Below, piece by piece: positions 20,359-33,229 of a stretch of DNA of 64,000 bases (positions are counted from its first letter, which is position 1; each line of letters begins with the position of its first letter). This stretch comes from Telopea speciosissima. Taxonomy: Eukaryota; Streptophyta; Magnoliopsida; Proteales; Proteaceae. The stretch spans positions 16,273,307-16,337,306 of the forward strand of contig NC_057920.1 of assembly GCF_018873765.1 (NCBI RefSeq), in the 5' to 3' direction. The notes beneath the pieces were generated by a model. It worked only from the letters and a program-made list of their open reading frames with translations. It was not told the origin of the DNA and ran no database searches. Made by a program: the position numbers and the translations under genes.

Positions 20359-20889
20359 CAATCAAAATAGGAGAGAGCAATGTTAGTATGTGGCCCCACT
20401 ATTTATTATTTGAGAACGATATTCCTATCCTTGTGTACCAATCTCTTGCCAATTCTTTTAATGAAAACAAATATCCTCAAGCTTGGCACTTTTTTAAATA
20501 GTTAACAATCAAATTTGCCACATCATTCTTTCTTGTGGCAGAAACCAACCATGGTTAATTTTCTAACTGTATATCATATGATACTATGGTATTACTATTA
20601 TAAAAGTTGTGGCAACTTTTCTACTTGACAAAAATGTCATTAAATTCCTTACTATTTTTCATTCTTTGGAATATAATTGGGAAAAATAAAGCTGCGAGGT
20701 TGCATGGCGCCCGTGCAGGCATAGGAAGGGTGAAATGTTTACTTCGCCTCCCATGAAATGAAATAAATCCCACCGCTGATGGATGCCCCAAAGCACTCTC
20801 ACTAACCGCCTCATTGGTGTAGGGCCACACAGCATGGCAACGATCCTCCCCTTAATCTAACTAAATAGTCTTAATTCCTTATTTCAACG
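20359..20889. other. Intergenic, no gene recognised
   Basis: AT-rich DNA without recognisable coding or repeat ends. A GC-richer patch at 20690-20830 shows no family resemblance I can name. Confidence 0.4.
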
Positions 20890-20899
20890 AAATAGGACT

Positions 20900-21330
20900 C
20901 CTTCATAATGTCTTTACTATCGTAGATTTTGGCAGATTTTTACAATCCTCCAAGGAGATCTTTTACAAATCATAAGTTTTGCAGTGCTACATTGTTCTAT
21001 GGTTTTGCGGGGAACGCATACGAGTCCAAAGAAAGAGCAATCCTTCTTGAAATGCAAAGAGCTCGGGAGAAGTAGATTATTCAAGATATCGCAGTTTAGA
21101 CTGATTGTTAAGATGTGGTGAATTGGATTATGGGTGAAATGATTATCTAAAGTTTTTGATACTGTAAATGTTAAAAAGAAAGATAAGACTACGACTTTTT
21201 TTTGGCTTACTCATTGACTCATAGAGCTCGAGCAAAGCGAATTAAACAAACTTTCTTAGATATTATTTGTTTTTATGCTTGTTAGTTTAATATAATTCTA
21301 TTTTTCTTAAAAAAAAAAACAAAACAAAAC
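20900..21330 (+). mobile_element. 5'-truncated LINE fragment (RNase H-like)
   Basis: Translated pieces in shifting frames read GFAGNAYESKERAILLEMQR, then QTDC-DVVNWIMGEM and FDTVNV, then THRARAKRIKQTF, which follow the order of the RNase H-like C-terminus of plant non-LTR elements. The 3' end is A-rich (about 21309-21330). Near-matching flanks AAATAGGACT (20890-20899) and AAATTAGGACT (21331-21341) are a probable target duplication. Stops and shifts make it inactive. Confidence 0.65.
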
Positions 21331-21341
21331 AAATTAGGACT

Positions 21342-21566
21342 TTCATCTACCTAACTCAATCTCTCTCTTCTCTTTTCTTCCTCTGTCTCTCTTTCTTAGA
21401 TGTTTGGTAGAGAGGCAGTTGCCATCTCTCTCTTTGACAATTTGCAAAGTAGTGACAATTTAGGCAGAGAGAAAACTAACAAGAAGGAATCTCGAGAAGA
21501 ATTTAGAATCGTTCAAGAAAAAAAAATGTAGACAAACTGATTATTAAAAGGATATACCAACTATGA
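21342..21566. other. Intergenic, pyrimidine-rich then unremarkable
   Basis: A CTCTCTTCTCTTTTCTTCC tract at about 21360 is followed by plain AT-rich DNA; nothing coding is seen. Confidence 0.4.
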
Positions 21567-21721
21567 ATCGTTATTCCCTTCAATTCGCTGTCCCTTCAAT
21601 ACCTCTAATTTCTGGCAGAAATGACCACCCTACCCCCTGCCTGAAAACACTGTCCAAGGTGGGATCCACTCCCCCCTATCAGAGGAATTGGAAGTGCCCG
21701 TGAATTGGAGGTGATAATTAT
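21567..21721. mobile_element. MITE of the CCTCCAGTTCCC family (diverged copy)
   Basis: Shares the internal AATGACCACCCTACCCC, GGTGGGATCCAC and CAGAGGAATTGG blocks with elements at 45971, 50410 and 63191. Ends pair as CTTCAATTCG.. with ..GAATTGGAGGTGATAATT. Confidence 0.65.
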
Positions 21722-22282
21722 ACTAACAACTACTCTTGAAGAGATCGGTTTTATTTATTTATTTTTCTTTTGTTTGTGTGGAGGTGTTTTGGAGGTGAGA
21801 TTGCAGCTTCAACGAATTAGAATCCAAATCGTTGGACATGTTATCTACATCATTATCTGATTATATCTTAAATATTAAATTAAATCAACATCTACACATG
21901 TCATTAAAAGAGTTTAAAATATATATATATACATATATAACTATGATCCACATAAACTAACCAGAAAACAAGGATAAAACCCCATATATTAATGGTTGGT
22001 AGGTGACATATCAATGGCACCACCAGTCTAGCCAATGGTTAGAATGTCAGTTCCTTAGTCCTAGTGGTGGATAAATGTAGGTAATGATGTGGAAGGCGAG
22101 TGATGTAAAGTTATATAACCAATGGTCAATTGCATAACTTATTTCTTCCCTATAAAAAGCTTCAAATTTTAAAAGGGCGAAAGTTTTCCTTCACCAGTTC
22201 TTTATTGGCGCAGTTATCACTTGATTGCACTCTTAAATTAGCATTACAATCCTACCCTTATTCATGAAGTCGAAACTATTTC

Positions 22283-22453
22283 TCTCGGATCCAACTCTTC
22301 TCTGATGAGCCCGTCGCCCAGTGAGTGCCCAATGAGGCATTCGATGGCTAGACTGGCTGGCAAACATCTTCGAGAACATACCAGGATGTGTGCCAGCCAG
22401 CCCAGCCGTCGGATGCCTCATTGGAAAGACGCCTGACACATCTGAGGTTCCCA
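22283..22453. mobile_element. Fold-back MITE
   Basis: Left CCAATGAGGCATTCGATGGC, then GACTGGCTGGC, pairs with right GCCAGCCAGCCCAGCCGTCG, GATGCCTCATTGG; the outer ends are weaker. About 170 bp and non-coding. Confidence 0.7.
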
Positions 22454-22641
22454 GTCACATTTCTATCACTATATACACCAGTCTTGTTAGTTCAAGGAAA
22501 CCTTTTGATTTCCCCATTGTTACTATTCTACTTCAAGTGGACTACTTGTGTAGACTATCTTGTGTTGAGCACTATCAGTACTGCAACTCTCCCTGCGGAT
22601 CCATTTATTTTTATTTTTATTTTTTATTATTATTTACTTTA

Positions 22642-22796
22642 GGGGGAAGTTTTCATACACGGCCTAAGCATGCATGGTTGTGTCACCTTGCACAAAGAGT
22701 TGGAAAAGTCATAAACCCCCACCCATTAATTAATGCCTTGAAACTCCCACCTTCTCACATACACGGCTTACACAGCCGTATATGAAAACTTTCCCC
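22642..22796. mobile_element. MITE with perfect 9-bp TSD (family also at 51570)
   Basis: TTTACTTTA flanks both sides (22633-22641 and 22797-22805). The ends GGGGGAAGTTTTCATACACG and, inverted, GGGGAAAGTTTTCATATACG are TIRs. The interior (TTGGAAAAGTCATAAACCCC) matches the element at 51570 in the opposite orientation. The 9-bp duplication points to Mutator-type mobilisation. Confidence 0.9.
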
Positions 22797-22805
22797 TTTA
22801 CTTTA

Positions 22806-23286
22806 TTATGTTATTTGTGCTTGTATGCCTCATCTTCTCCGGCCACCATGACAAGTTCAAATTCAAGTTCCACAACCTCCTCCTTAACCTATAGGATTCA
22901 CCCTTTTGTCTTCATCATTGCTGTTGCAACTCTATCATTTTTTTTTTTAAAGCAAGGAAATTATGGCGTATGATACATTTCTACTTGTTTAATACTTCAA
23001 CTTATAAAAATCATATTTTTTGTTGTTTCTGAAGTTTAATATGTAAAGTTGTAAACACACATTTTTTTATTCAAACGTTTGGATATGCATATTATACACG
23101 TATTTACTATGTGTTTGACATAACAAACACACATCTGAGAGTAAGAGTAGGGTGTACTGCAACTGAAGAGAAGTTTTTAGGATATAAATGGATCGATTTG
23201 CTCTTTTCATGGTAGCTCCATTTTTTTGTGAAAGCTTGTTCATTGGCCAGCTAATTTGAACGGCTTGCTTGAGTAGGCTAGCAGTG
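22806..23286. other. Intergenic, no gene recognised
   Basis: AT-rich DNA between the MITE and the start of the duplicated block; short open frames show no family motif. Confidence 0.4.
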
Positions 23287-23491
23287 TATGCACTGTGGTT
23301 GAAACTTGGAAGGACAGGAGATGTCCCCATGTTTACAGTGTCTGAGGTTGGTTTGTGTGGGGTGCGTGTGTGATTGAATGCAGGACCTCACATGACAAGA
23401 CCACATGCCAAGGCATGAAAGGAGAAGAAAAGACATGAAAATAATAAGAACTTTCAAGAATATGATTCAAACGAATAGGTGGAAGAACTTA

Positions 23492-23746
23492 GGATTTGGA
23501 TCCTCTACCGTCGGGGTTGAGTGGCCATCGTGCTGCACTCAACTCCCAGGTTGCCACGTTGGATTTCATATTGATCCACTGGTTAAAAGACGAGCTCAAT
23601 TCAAAATTCAAAACTATCACTCACAATTGCAAATGATTGGAGCTCATCTATCAACCATTGGATCTGCATGGAATCCGATGTGGTGGCTTGGGAGTTGAGC
23701 GCAGCAAGATGGCCACTAAACCCTAGGCTGCAAAGGATCCAAATCC
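23492..23746. mobile_element. MITE with perfect 9-bp TSD (family also at 33230 and 44707)
   Basis: AAGAACTTA flanks both ends (23483-23491, 23747-23755). TIRs begin GGATTTGGATCCTCTACCGT and end, inverted, GGATTTGGATCCTTTGCAGC. The arms include GGGGTTGAG..CATCGTGCTGC and the counterpart GCAGCAAGATGGCCACTAAA. Mutator-type by target length. Confidence 0.88.
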
Positions 23747-24124
23747 AAGAACTTAACTTTATTGGGCAAATAGTCAATTAATAAGCCACCTTGCCGCGTA
23801 AATTTCCAATCGTTTCAATACTGGCCTCCCCAATATATGGATACCAACATCTATATGGACTGAGTATGAGAATCCATTCACCGAGGAGGATTCATATGCA
23901 CGCAGAGGGTATGGGAAGGTATTTTGGAGAACATACTGAAACCTAGGAGGGGTTTGTGAACTCTAGGAGAGGGGGAATCCATTCACTTAGTGGTGGGGAG
24001 AAAGCCCTATATTTGTTGTAGTTCTGCCCCACAGTCTCAATTCATAATGGTTTTATTGTTTCTGATCATCGATGGAATCCATGCCATCCATAGTGATTCT
24101 TGTAAAACAAAATGTAGCATTTCA

Positions 24125-24261
24125 ACAACTACCTAGTGCAATTGGTGATGTTATAGTGCGCTAAGCCCACACTCACCAGGAAGTCTCGAATCCGAACCTC
24201 CTAGCTGTTACCTTCTCCCCCCCCCTTCTACAAAGTAGGTACCTATCAAAAAAAAAAAAAG
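24125..24261 (+). mobile_element. tRNA-derived SINE
   Basis: Starts AACAACTACCTAGTGCAATT, has a B-box-like AGTCTCGAATCCGAACCTCC about 60 bases in, a pyrimidine run, and ends GTAGGTACCTATC followed by poly(A). AGCATTTC precedes it (24117-24124); the sister copy at 33873 shows the same word after its poly(A), giving the target duplication. TACCTATC-poly(A) is its 3' tail signature. Confidence 0.75.
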
Positions 24262-24323
24262 AATTTCTCAATTGCGCTTCAGCCCTTGTAGATTTGATGA
24301 ACAAAACACCCTACGAAGCAAAC

Positions 24324-24475
24324 TGGGTGTGTGTGCTACTCCTGTGCCAGACGTAAGAATGCATAAACTAATCGTCATGCCGCCTTGAAAATTCTGCCAT
24401 TCCATGGGATGCAGATATCATTTTGCGCAGACCTATGTCTGGGTGTAGGGGTAGCACACAGTACTCGGCTACCTA
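24324..24475. mobile_element. Fold-back element in the duplicated block
   Basis: GTGTGTGTGCTACTCCTGTG pairs with CACCCAGACATAG-type sequence and GGGTAGCACACAGTAC at the right; the centre pairs as GCCGCCTTGAAAATTCTGCC around a short loop region. The sister copy is at about 34075-34225. Confidence 0.65.
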
Positions 24476-26634
24476 TTTGAATGCAAATGATGTTTACGGG
24501 ATACCTACAAAAAGAGAGAGAGAGAGAGGACAAAGAAAAAATAATAATAGCGATAACAGAGGTTTCTCTCCGTGAATGGATAGGAAACAGAGTGAGAGAG
24601 AGAGAGAGAGAGAGAAAAGAAAAAAAAAAAATAATAGATAGAACAGAGGTTTCTCTTCGTAAATGGATAGGAAACAAAGTGTGTGAGAGAGAGAGAGAGA
24701 GATAGAGATAGGAAAAAGAAACAAAATAATAATAGATAGAACGGAGGAGGAGAAGGTAGTCGAAGAGGAATCCTTTTCAATGGCCTAAACAAATATCATA
24801 ACATATAATATATTTTTTTCAGCAAATAAAATATGAGCGTCTGTGGCCAATCACACGATTGTGTTGAAGGCTTAAGCCTTGGTATTGTAGGTTCGACTCC
24901 CACCAGGCGCATAATTTTTAGTGGTTATACACAAAACGGGTACTTCTAGAATATGGGCCTTGTCCTTGCAGGAATCGACAGTTCGGCCTGTGTCCTCTCC
25001 TTGGTCACAGGATCTATGTTTTCCTATAGCTGAGGCAAATTTTCTTGTTTGCAATAAATTTCGCTTTACTATAAAATAAAATAAAAAGAATATTTTCATT
25101 ACCACTATTATTTTTTTCCCTCCCCCTCTCTCCCTCTATTATAGAAATCCTTTAAACATCTCATTAAATTAAACCACCTAGTAATTAAATGGTGATTTAA
25201 GTTAACGATTTTTAGTGCAAGCTTTAAATAATTTGAGCACGATTATAGTTGGGACTCGTTAGCTACCTATTTAAGTGAAAATGATGTTTAATGGATTTGT
25301 TGGTGGGATTAATAAAAAAATAAGGAAACCAATCTCTTTCCATAATCACATGGGGAAAAAGGAAACCATACCCTACCCAAATGCACAAAGGATTAGATCG
25401 ATTTGGGCTTTTCACATCCCATGGTTGCCATTTGCCAAACAAAATTAACTATAACAGAGTTAGTTAGATTTGCTAACCAGAAGAGCCTTAAGTATTGTTC
25501 CTCCTCCAGATATAACGGTTCTACATCCAATGAGCACGCAATGAAGAATGCTCTTGAATCATTTTGGTGCAGACTGGGTTCTCCAAGTCAAAAACTCCGA
25601 TCTTCAAAAACCAAGGTTTCACCAAATCCAAATTCCCCAACTCATGATGTCAAGCAAGGGAACAAAAAAAGAGAGAGAATCGACCATTAGAGGGAAACTA
25701 GATGATTCGTCCCTGGCCCCTCCCCTCTGGTGTCAATTTATATGGAAACTCTAAAAGAACCCCCTCTTCAGTCCTTGTGAGAGTCTGACACTCTCTATCC
25801 TTCCAGTTGACTCAAATTCCGATTTCCTGTCCTAATGTGCTTCTAATTATTGAAGACGTAGAATCTCAAAGGCAAATAAAACAATTATTTATTTTTCTTT
25901 TAATGGACAAATAAAATGGTGCACCAAATCCTTTAAATAAAATAAATTAATTACTTTAATTAGCAAACCAATCCCAACATAAAATTATATGATAACCCTT
26001 TATAATGTACCAACCCTCCACTAATCAACATCATCATTATAGAATATAGGGCATGTATTTAAAAACTACCAAACCTAATTCCATAGCACATGTTCATATT
26101 AGAAGTTTGGTGTATGTGTTTGGAATCGCAAAATTCGATTAAAAACTTTAATCAAAAGCATACATGCAATTAATATTTTATGTGAAAATAATATTTGCAA
26201 ACCATTTCATAAACTGAACAGGATCCTAATCCTCATTCGACCATCCATAGACAATTTCTCTCTTGATATTGCCAATGGAGTAGTGGAAACCTTGTTGGAC
26301 AACTCTTTCACTCACCAGATGATTACTCGCACCTAGCATTTCAGCTTTGGCCCTTAGGACCTTAGTCACTGATATACCAAAGACCACATTCGTATCTCGC
26401 AGTGACAAGGCCCTCTTAGGTGTAGGGTCTCAGTGACAAATGTCTATCCCTTACCAACAACTGACAATAACACAAGCGGGAATTGAAACGAAAATATTCT
26501 TCACCAACTCACACATGTATGTGCTCGCATTCGAACTCAGACATCAAAAAAGTAGGAACACCCAATGCGACAACCATATGATAAGGGTGTCCAGCCCAAA
26601 CCCTAATCATAACTCCAATTTAAAGTCAAAATTG

Positions 26635-26720
26635 TAGCTTACTGCCACGATTGTCTTGCGGGCTTAAGCCATGGTATCCAGCTGACTCGAATTCTAACTT
26701 CCTGTCCAAGGGTACATATA
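26635..26720. repeat. Recombinant junction between array blocks
   Basis: A tRNA-like module breaks off at GGTATCCAGCTGACTCG and runs straight into the tail of block d and then TCCTGTCCAAGGGTACATAT. The same junction word CTGTCCAAGGGTACATAT recurs at 36780-36797, whereas other copies continue CTGTCCTAGCGTGC. It marks an unequal exchange or deletion that was copied later. Confidence 0.7.
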
Positions 26721-28371
26721 ATTAATATTTTATGTGAAAATAATATTTGCAAACCATTTCTTAAACGGAACAAGATCATGATTCTCATCTGACCAATTTC
26801 AGGCATTTTTTCTCTTGTTGTCCACAAGATGATTGCCTACACCCAACATAATAGTTGTGGCCCTTAGGACCTTAGTCATTGATACCAAAATACGCATTCG
26901 TATCTCGCAGTAATAAGGATCTCTCAGGTGTAGGGTCTCGGTAACAAATGTCTATCCCTTACCAACAACTAGCAGTAACACATGCAAGAATTGAAACGAA
27001 AATATTTTTCACCAACTCAAAGATGTATGTGCTTGCATTCAAACTCTAACATCAACATACTTAGGAATACCCAATGCGACAACCATCTGATAAGGGTATC
27101 CAATCCAAACCCTAATTGTGACTCCAATTTAAAGTCAAAACTGTAGCTCATTGCCACAAATTTCTTGTGGGCATAAGCCTTAGTATCGTGGGTTCAACTA
27201 CCACTGGGGTTCTAATTTTTAGTGGTTATACCCAAAACAAGTACTTCTACAATCCAGTCGGATTTTTTCTTTATCACTATTATTTTCTCCCCCCAGCACT
27301 CTCTCTCTCTCTTTCTCTCCCTTTTAGAAATTCACTAAACATCTCGTTAACTTAAATAACCTTGTACTTAAACGATGATTTAAGTTAACGATTTGTAGGT
27401 GAAGCTTTAAAAAGTTTGGACACGATTATAGTTAGAACTCATTAGCTACCTATTTGAGTGCAAACGATGTTTAATGGATTCCTATAAAAGAGGGAGACAG
27501 TGAAAAAAAGAAAAAATAATAATAATAGATAGAACGGAGGTTTCTCTCCGTGAATGGATAGGAAACGTAGCATAAGGAGAAGGTAGTCGGAGAGGAATCC
27601 TTTTCAATGGCATAGACAAATATCATAACATATAATATTTTTTTTCTAGCAAAGAAAATATGAGTGCCTGTAGCCAATCCCACGATTGTGTTGAAGGCTT
27701 AAGCCTTGGTATTGTGGGTTCAACTCCCACCAGCCGCAAAATTTTTAGTGGTTATACACAAAACAGGAACTTCTACAATCCAATAGAATATTTTCATTAC
27801 CACTACTAGTTTTTTTCCCTCCCCCCTCTCTCCCTCCACTATAGAAATCCATTAAACATCTCATTAACTTAAATAACCTTGTAATTAACTAGTGATTTAA
27901 GTTAACAATTTTCAGTGCAAGCTTTAAATAGTTTGGACACATTTATAGTTGGGACTCGTTAGCTACCTATTTGAGTGAAAATGAAGTTTAATGGATTTGT
28001 TGGTGGGACTAATAAAAAAAAGAGGAAACCAATCTCTTTCCATAATCATTTGGGGAGAAAGGAAACCATCTCATACCCGAATGCGCAAAGGATTAGATAG
28101 ATTAGGGCTTTTCACATCCCATGGTTGCCAAACAAAATTAACAATAACAACGTTAGTTAGATTTGCTAACTTGAAGAGCCTCAAGTGTTGCTCCTCCTCC
28201 AGATATAATGGTTATACCTTCAATGAGCACACAGAAAACTAATATTGAACCCTTTTGGTGCATCCTAAGTTCTCCAAGTCAAAAACTCCAATCTTCAAAA
28301 CTAGGGTTTCACCAAATCCAAATTCTCCAACTCTTGATGTTGAGCTAGGGAACAAAAGAAAAAAAAAAAAG

Positions 28372-28372
28372 A

Positions 28373-28419
<47 letters not shown>

Positions 28420-28420
28420 A
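28372..28420. repeat. (AT)n(AG)n microsatellite
   Basis: About ten AT units followed by about 13 AG units inside array block d. Other copies of the block carry only a short AG run here, so the locus has expanded in this copy. Confidence 0.9.
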
Positions 28421-28499
28421 TCGACCATGGGAACAGAGCCAAAAAATTCGTCCTTGTAATTAAACTGTGATATAAGTTATCGATTTTTAGATGAAGCTT

Positions 28500-28860
28500 T
28501 AAAAAGTTTTTTTTTTTTTTGATAATAGGAAATAAATTAAAGATTAAAATATACAGAGTTTGTTATACATAAAAGAGTGCCTATATAGGAGTAACTTGTT
28601 ACTTTATTTGGTGTCATCGAAACAAAGTGATTCATGGAATTATTAAGATTGATCCACTTTGGGTCATTGACAGTGTCTCCAAATGGTTGACGAACTTAAG
28701 GGTTTATCCTCCCACCCAAATCTTGTTTAAATAATATTGATCCTATTTATGTAGAGCCCAAATTGCATGTATGTGTGTTTAACACAATACCATCTTCAAA
28801 AAGTTGGGACATGATAATAGTTGGAAATCGTTAGCTACCGATTTGAGTGCAAATGATGTT
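28500..28860. repeat. Insert-like block shared with 35340-35690
   Basis: After a poly-T run, GATAATAGGAAATAAATTAAAG, GAGTGCCTATATAGGAGTA and GGGTTTATCCTCCCACCC occur here and at 35340-35690 but not in the other array units, so the two units descend from one that carried this block. No coding content. Confidence 0.6.
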
Positions 28861-29051
28861 TAATGAATTCCTACAAAAGAGGGAGAGAGACAGAGGAAAA
28901 AGAAAAAAATAATAATTGAGATAACGGAGGTTTCTCTCCGTGAATGGATAGGAAACGTGCCACAAGGAGAAGGCAGTTGGAGAGGAATCCTTTTTAATGG
29001 CCTAGACAAATATCATAGAATATAATATTTTTTTCAGCAAAGAAAATATGA

Positions 29052-29125
29052 GCGCCTGTAGCCAATCCCTCGGTTGTGTTGAAGGCTTAAGCCTTGGTAT
29101 TGTGGGTTCGACTCCCACCAGGCGC
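29052..29125 (+). other. tRNA-like module, best example
   Basis: Exactly 74 nt. Ends GCGCCTG and CAGGCGC form a perfect 7-bp acceptor-like stem. GTGGG-TTCGACT-CCCAC is a perfect T arm and contains a polymerase III B-box (GGTTCGACTCC). AAGGCTTAAGCCTT occupies the anticodon-arm position but makes a 6-nt or palindromic loop, and no D stem forms, so a working tRNA is unlikely. Other copies have TAGCTCAATGCC near the A-box position. Confidence 0.6.
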
Positions 29126-29640
29126 ATAATTTTTAGTGGTTATACACAAAATAGGTACTTCTACAATCCAGTAGAATATTTTCATTACCACTATTATTTT
29201 CTCCCTTCCTCCCCCCCCCCCCACTCTCTCCCTCTATTATAGAAATCCATTAAACATTTAATTAACTTAAATCACCTTGTAATTAAACGGTGATTGAAGT
29301 TAACTATTTTTAGTACAAGCATTAAAATGTTTGGACACAATTATATTTGGGACTTGTTAGCTATCTATTTGAGTGAAAATGATGTTTAATGGATATGTTG
29401 GTGGGAATAATAAAATATAAGGAAATTGACCTCTTTCCATAATCACATAGGAAGAAATGAAACCATCCCATATGCGAATGCACAAAGGAATAGATCAATT
29501 CTGGCTACTTGCATCCCATGGTTGTTAAACAAAATTAACCAGAACAGAGTTAGTTAGATTTGATAACCTGAAGAGCCTCAAGTGTTGGTCCTCCTCCAAA
29601 TATAATGGTTCTACCTCCAATGAGCACGCAAGGAAAAATG

Positions 29641-29670
29641 TTTTTTTTTTTTTTTGGATAGGTAAGCAGA
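29641..29670 (-). mobile_element. Tail-only micro-retroposon (SINE 3' end)
   Basis: T15 followed by GGATAGGTAAGCAG interrupts CAAGGAAGAATGTTCTTG, which is intact at 31975 and 38290. Flanks GAAAAATG and GAAGAATG are a near-perfect target duplication. Read inverted the insert is TACCTATCC-poly(A), the tail of the SINE at 24125 with nothing else. The same insertion is at 36468-36492 in the sister unit. Confidence 0.65.
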
Positions 29671-30029
29671 GAAGAATGTTCTTGAATCTTTCTTAGTGCA
29701 GCCTGGGTTCTCCAAGTCAAAAACTTCAATCTTCAAAAGCTAGGGTTTCACCAAATCCAAATTCTCTAACTCTTGATGTTGAGTAAGGGAACAAAAGAAG
29801 AGAGAGAGAGAGCGAATCGGCCATGGAGGGGAGCCAGAAAATTCGTCCCTGGCCCCTTCCTCTCTAGTGTCTATTTATATAGGAGCTCTAAGAGAGCCCC
29901 CTCTTCAGTCCTTGTGACAGTCTGACACTCTCTAATCTCTATACTTCTAGCTGACTCGAATTCTAACTTCGTGTCGTAGCGTGCCTCTAATTAGGGTAGA
30001 AGCAGAATCTCAAAGGGAAAATAAAATAA

Positions 30030-30167
30030 GGGAGAATGTTCTCTGTGCCGAAGCGCAGGCTGCGCTGAGGCACATGGGCCTGCCACTCAGGGGGGGCAGG
30101 GTGGTCATTGCGCCCACCCCCATGTGCCTAGGCACAGCCTACACTGCGGCACAAAGAACAACGCCCC
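30030..30167. mobile_element. MITE with perfect 9-bp TSD
   Basis: ATAAAATAA flanks both sides (30021-30029, 30168-30176); array copies without the element read AAAATAAAATAATTATT, a direct empty site. TIRs GGGAGAATGTTCTCTGTGCC and, inverted, GGGGCGTTGTTCTTTGTGCC. Mutator-type. Confidence 0.92.
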
Positions 30168-32448
30168 ATAAAATAATTATTTATGTTTCTTTTAATGGAC
30201 AAATAAAAAGTTCACCATATCCATCAAATAAAATAAACTAATTATTTTAATTAACAAACCAATCCCAAAATAAAATTATATAATAACCCTTTATTAATTA
30301 TCACCCTCCACTAATCAACATCATCATTATGGAATCTAGGGCATGTATTTAAATACTGTCAATCCCCATACCATAGCACATGATTAGAATTTCTGCGTAC
30401 GTGTTCGAAATTGTAAAATTCAATTAAAAAATTTAATCAAAAGACATATAATTAATATTTTATGTGAAAATAATATTTGCAATCCATTTCTTAAACGAAA
30501 CAGGATCATGATTCTCAAATGACCAATTACAAGCATTTTCTCTCTTAATGTTCCCAATCGGGTAGTGGAAACCTTGTTGGGCGACTCTTTCGCTCACAAG
30601 ATGATTTCCTGCACCCAGCATATCAGTTAGGACCTTAGTCATTGAGATACCAAAGTACGCATTCATACTTTGCAATAATAAAGCTCTCTCAGGTGTAGGG
30701 TCTTGGTGACAAGTGTCTATCCCTTACCAACAACTAACAGTAACACATGCGGGACTTGAAACGAAAATATTTTTCCTCAAGTCACACATGTATGTGTGCT
30801 AGCATTTGAACTCTAACATCAACATACCTAGGAACACCCTATGCATCGACCATATGATAAGGATGTCCAGCCCAAACCCTAATCGTGACTCCAATTTAAA
30901 GTCAAAATTGTAGCTCACTACCAACATTGTCTTGTGGGCATAAGCCTTGGTATCGTAGATTCGAATACCACCGGGGTTATAATTATTAGTGTTTATACCC
31001 ACAAGAAGTACTTATACAATCAGGTACTTTTTTCTTTACCATTATTATTTTCTTCCCCCCCCCCTTTATCTATTATAAAAATCCACTAAATATCTCGTTA
31101 ACTTGAATCACCTTGTAATTAAACGGTGACTTAAGTTAACAATTTTTTGGTGACGCTTTAAAAAGTTTGGACATGATTATAATTGGAACTTGTTAACTAC
31201 CTATTTGAGTGCAAATGATGTCTAATGGATTCCTACAAAAGAGGGAGAGAGAGGAAAAAGAAAAAATAATAATAAAGAGGAGGTAGGTTTCTCTTCGTGA
31301 ATGGATAGGATACGTGGCATACGGAGAAGGTAGTCGGAGAGGAATCCTTTTCAATGCATAGACAAATATCATAACATATAATATTTTTTTTCTAGCAAAG
31401 AAAATATGAGTGCCAGTAGCCAATCCCACGATTGTGTTGAAGGCTTGAGCCTTGGTATTGTGGGTTCGACTCCCACCAAGCACAAAATTTTTAGTGGTTA
31501 TACACAAAACAGGTACTTCTACAATCCAATAGAATATTTTCATTACCACTATTAGTTTTTTTCCCTCCCCCTCTCTCCCTCCATTATAGAAATCCATTAA
31601 ATATCTCATTAACTTAAATCACCTTGTAATTAACTAGTGATTTAAGTTACCGCTTTTTAGTGCAAACTTTAAAATGTTTGGACAAGATTATAGTTGGGAC
31701 GCATTAACTACCTATTTGATTGAAAATGATATTTAATGGATTTGTTGTTTGGAATAATCCAAAATAAGGAAACCGATCTCTTTCTATAATCACATGGGGA
31801 GAAAGGAAACCAGCCCATACGTGAATGCATAAAGGAATAGACCGATTCCAATTTTTCGCATCCCATGGTTGCCAAATAAAATTAACCATAACAAAGTTAA
31901 TTAGATTCACTAACCTAAAAAGCCTAAAGTGTTGTTCCTCTTCCAGATATAATGGTTCTACCTCGAATGAGCATGCAAGGATGAATGTTCTTGAACCTTC
32001 TTGGTGCAGCTTGGGTTCTACAAGTCAAAAACTCCAATCTTAAAAATCCATGGTTTCACCAAATGCAAATTCTCCAACTCTTGATGTTTTAGCATGGGAA
32101 CAAAAGAAGAGAGGGAGAGAGAGAGAGAGAGAAAGAGTCGGCAATGGGAGGGGAACCAGAAAATTCGTCTTAGCTCCACCCCTCTGGTGTCTATTTATAT
32201 GGGAGTTCAAAAAGAGCCCCCTCTAAGGTCCTTGTGAGAGTCTGACACTCTCTATCCTCCCAGTGGACTCAAATTCCAACTCTCTATCCTAACGTGTTTT
32301 TCTAGTTAGGGAAGAAGCAAAATCTCATAGGCAAAATAAAATAATTATTAATTTTTCTTTTAACAGACAAATAAAATATTGCACCATATCCATTAAAGAA
32401 AATAAATTCTTTATTCTAATTAGCAATAGAATCCCAATATAAAATTAT

Positions 32449-32601
32449 GGGAGAAAGTTCTCTGTCCGGGAGTATTGCCTATGCCAACACTCCCATGAGT
32501 CTCTCTCTCCCCTCCCCATTTGAAAAAACACCTCTACCCCCTTGTTTTGAGGAGGAGAGAGATAGACCCTGCGCCACACTCCCGGACAAAAACTACTTCC
32601 C
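32449..32601. mobile_element. MITE with perfect 9-bp TSD (sister at 38772)
   Basis: TAAAATTAT lies at 32440-32448 and 32602-32610. Start GGGAGAAAGTTCTCTGTCCG; end CCGGACAAAAACTACTTCCC. Array copies without it (e.g. 25980, 30270) read AAAATTATATAATAACCC, the empty site. Confidence 0.92.
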
Positions 32602-33229
32602 TAAAATTATATAATAACGCTTTATTATGTACCGACCTTCCACTAATCAACATCATCATTATGGAATCTAGGGCATGTATTTAAATACTGTTAATCCTCA
32701 TTCCATAGCATATGTTCAATTAGTATTTTTGTGTACGTGTTATGAATCACCAAATTCGATTAAAAACTTTAACCAAAATTGTACATATAATTAATATTTT
32801 ATGTGAAAACAATATTTGCAAACTATTTCTTGGATCATGATTCTCATCCAACTATCCACAAGCAATTTCTTTCTTGATGTTCCCAATCGGGTAGTGGAAA
32901 CCTTGTTGGGCAACTCTTTCACTCACACGATGATTGCCTGCACCCAACATATCAGCTTTGGTCCTTTGGACCTTAGTCATTGATATACAAAAGTAGATTC
33001 CGTATGCCCTGTGGTTGAAACTTGGAAGGACAGGAGTTGTCTCCTTGTTTAAAGTGTCTGAGGTTGTTTATGGAGATTTTGTGTGGGATGCGTGTGTAAT
33101 TGAATGCAGGACCTCACATGACAAGACCACATGCCAAGGCATGAAAGGAGAAGAAGAGGGAGGAGAAGAAAAGGCATGAAAATAAGAACTTTCAAGAATA
33201 TGATTCAAACGAATAGGTAGAAGAACTTG

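Larger units (their letters stand above)
23287..24480. repeat. Segmental duplication, copy 1 (partner at 33007-34225)
   Basis: From GCACTGTGGTTGAAACTTGG (about 23289) onward the sequence matches 33007 onward almost base for base at an offset of about 9.7 kb, including the MITE at 23492, the SINE at 24125 and the fold-back element at 24324. The block therefore duplicated after those insertions. No coding content. Confidence 0.85.

Noticed and set aside
24481-24792. Ser-Leu-rich open frames near 24.5 and 34.3 kb
   Set aside because: They translate AG/CT microsatellites and poly-T runs on either strand; no gene evidence.
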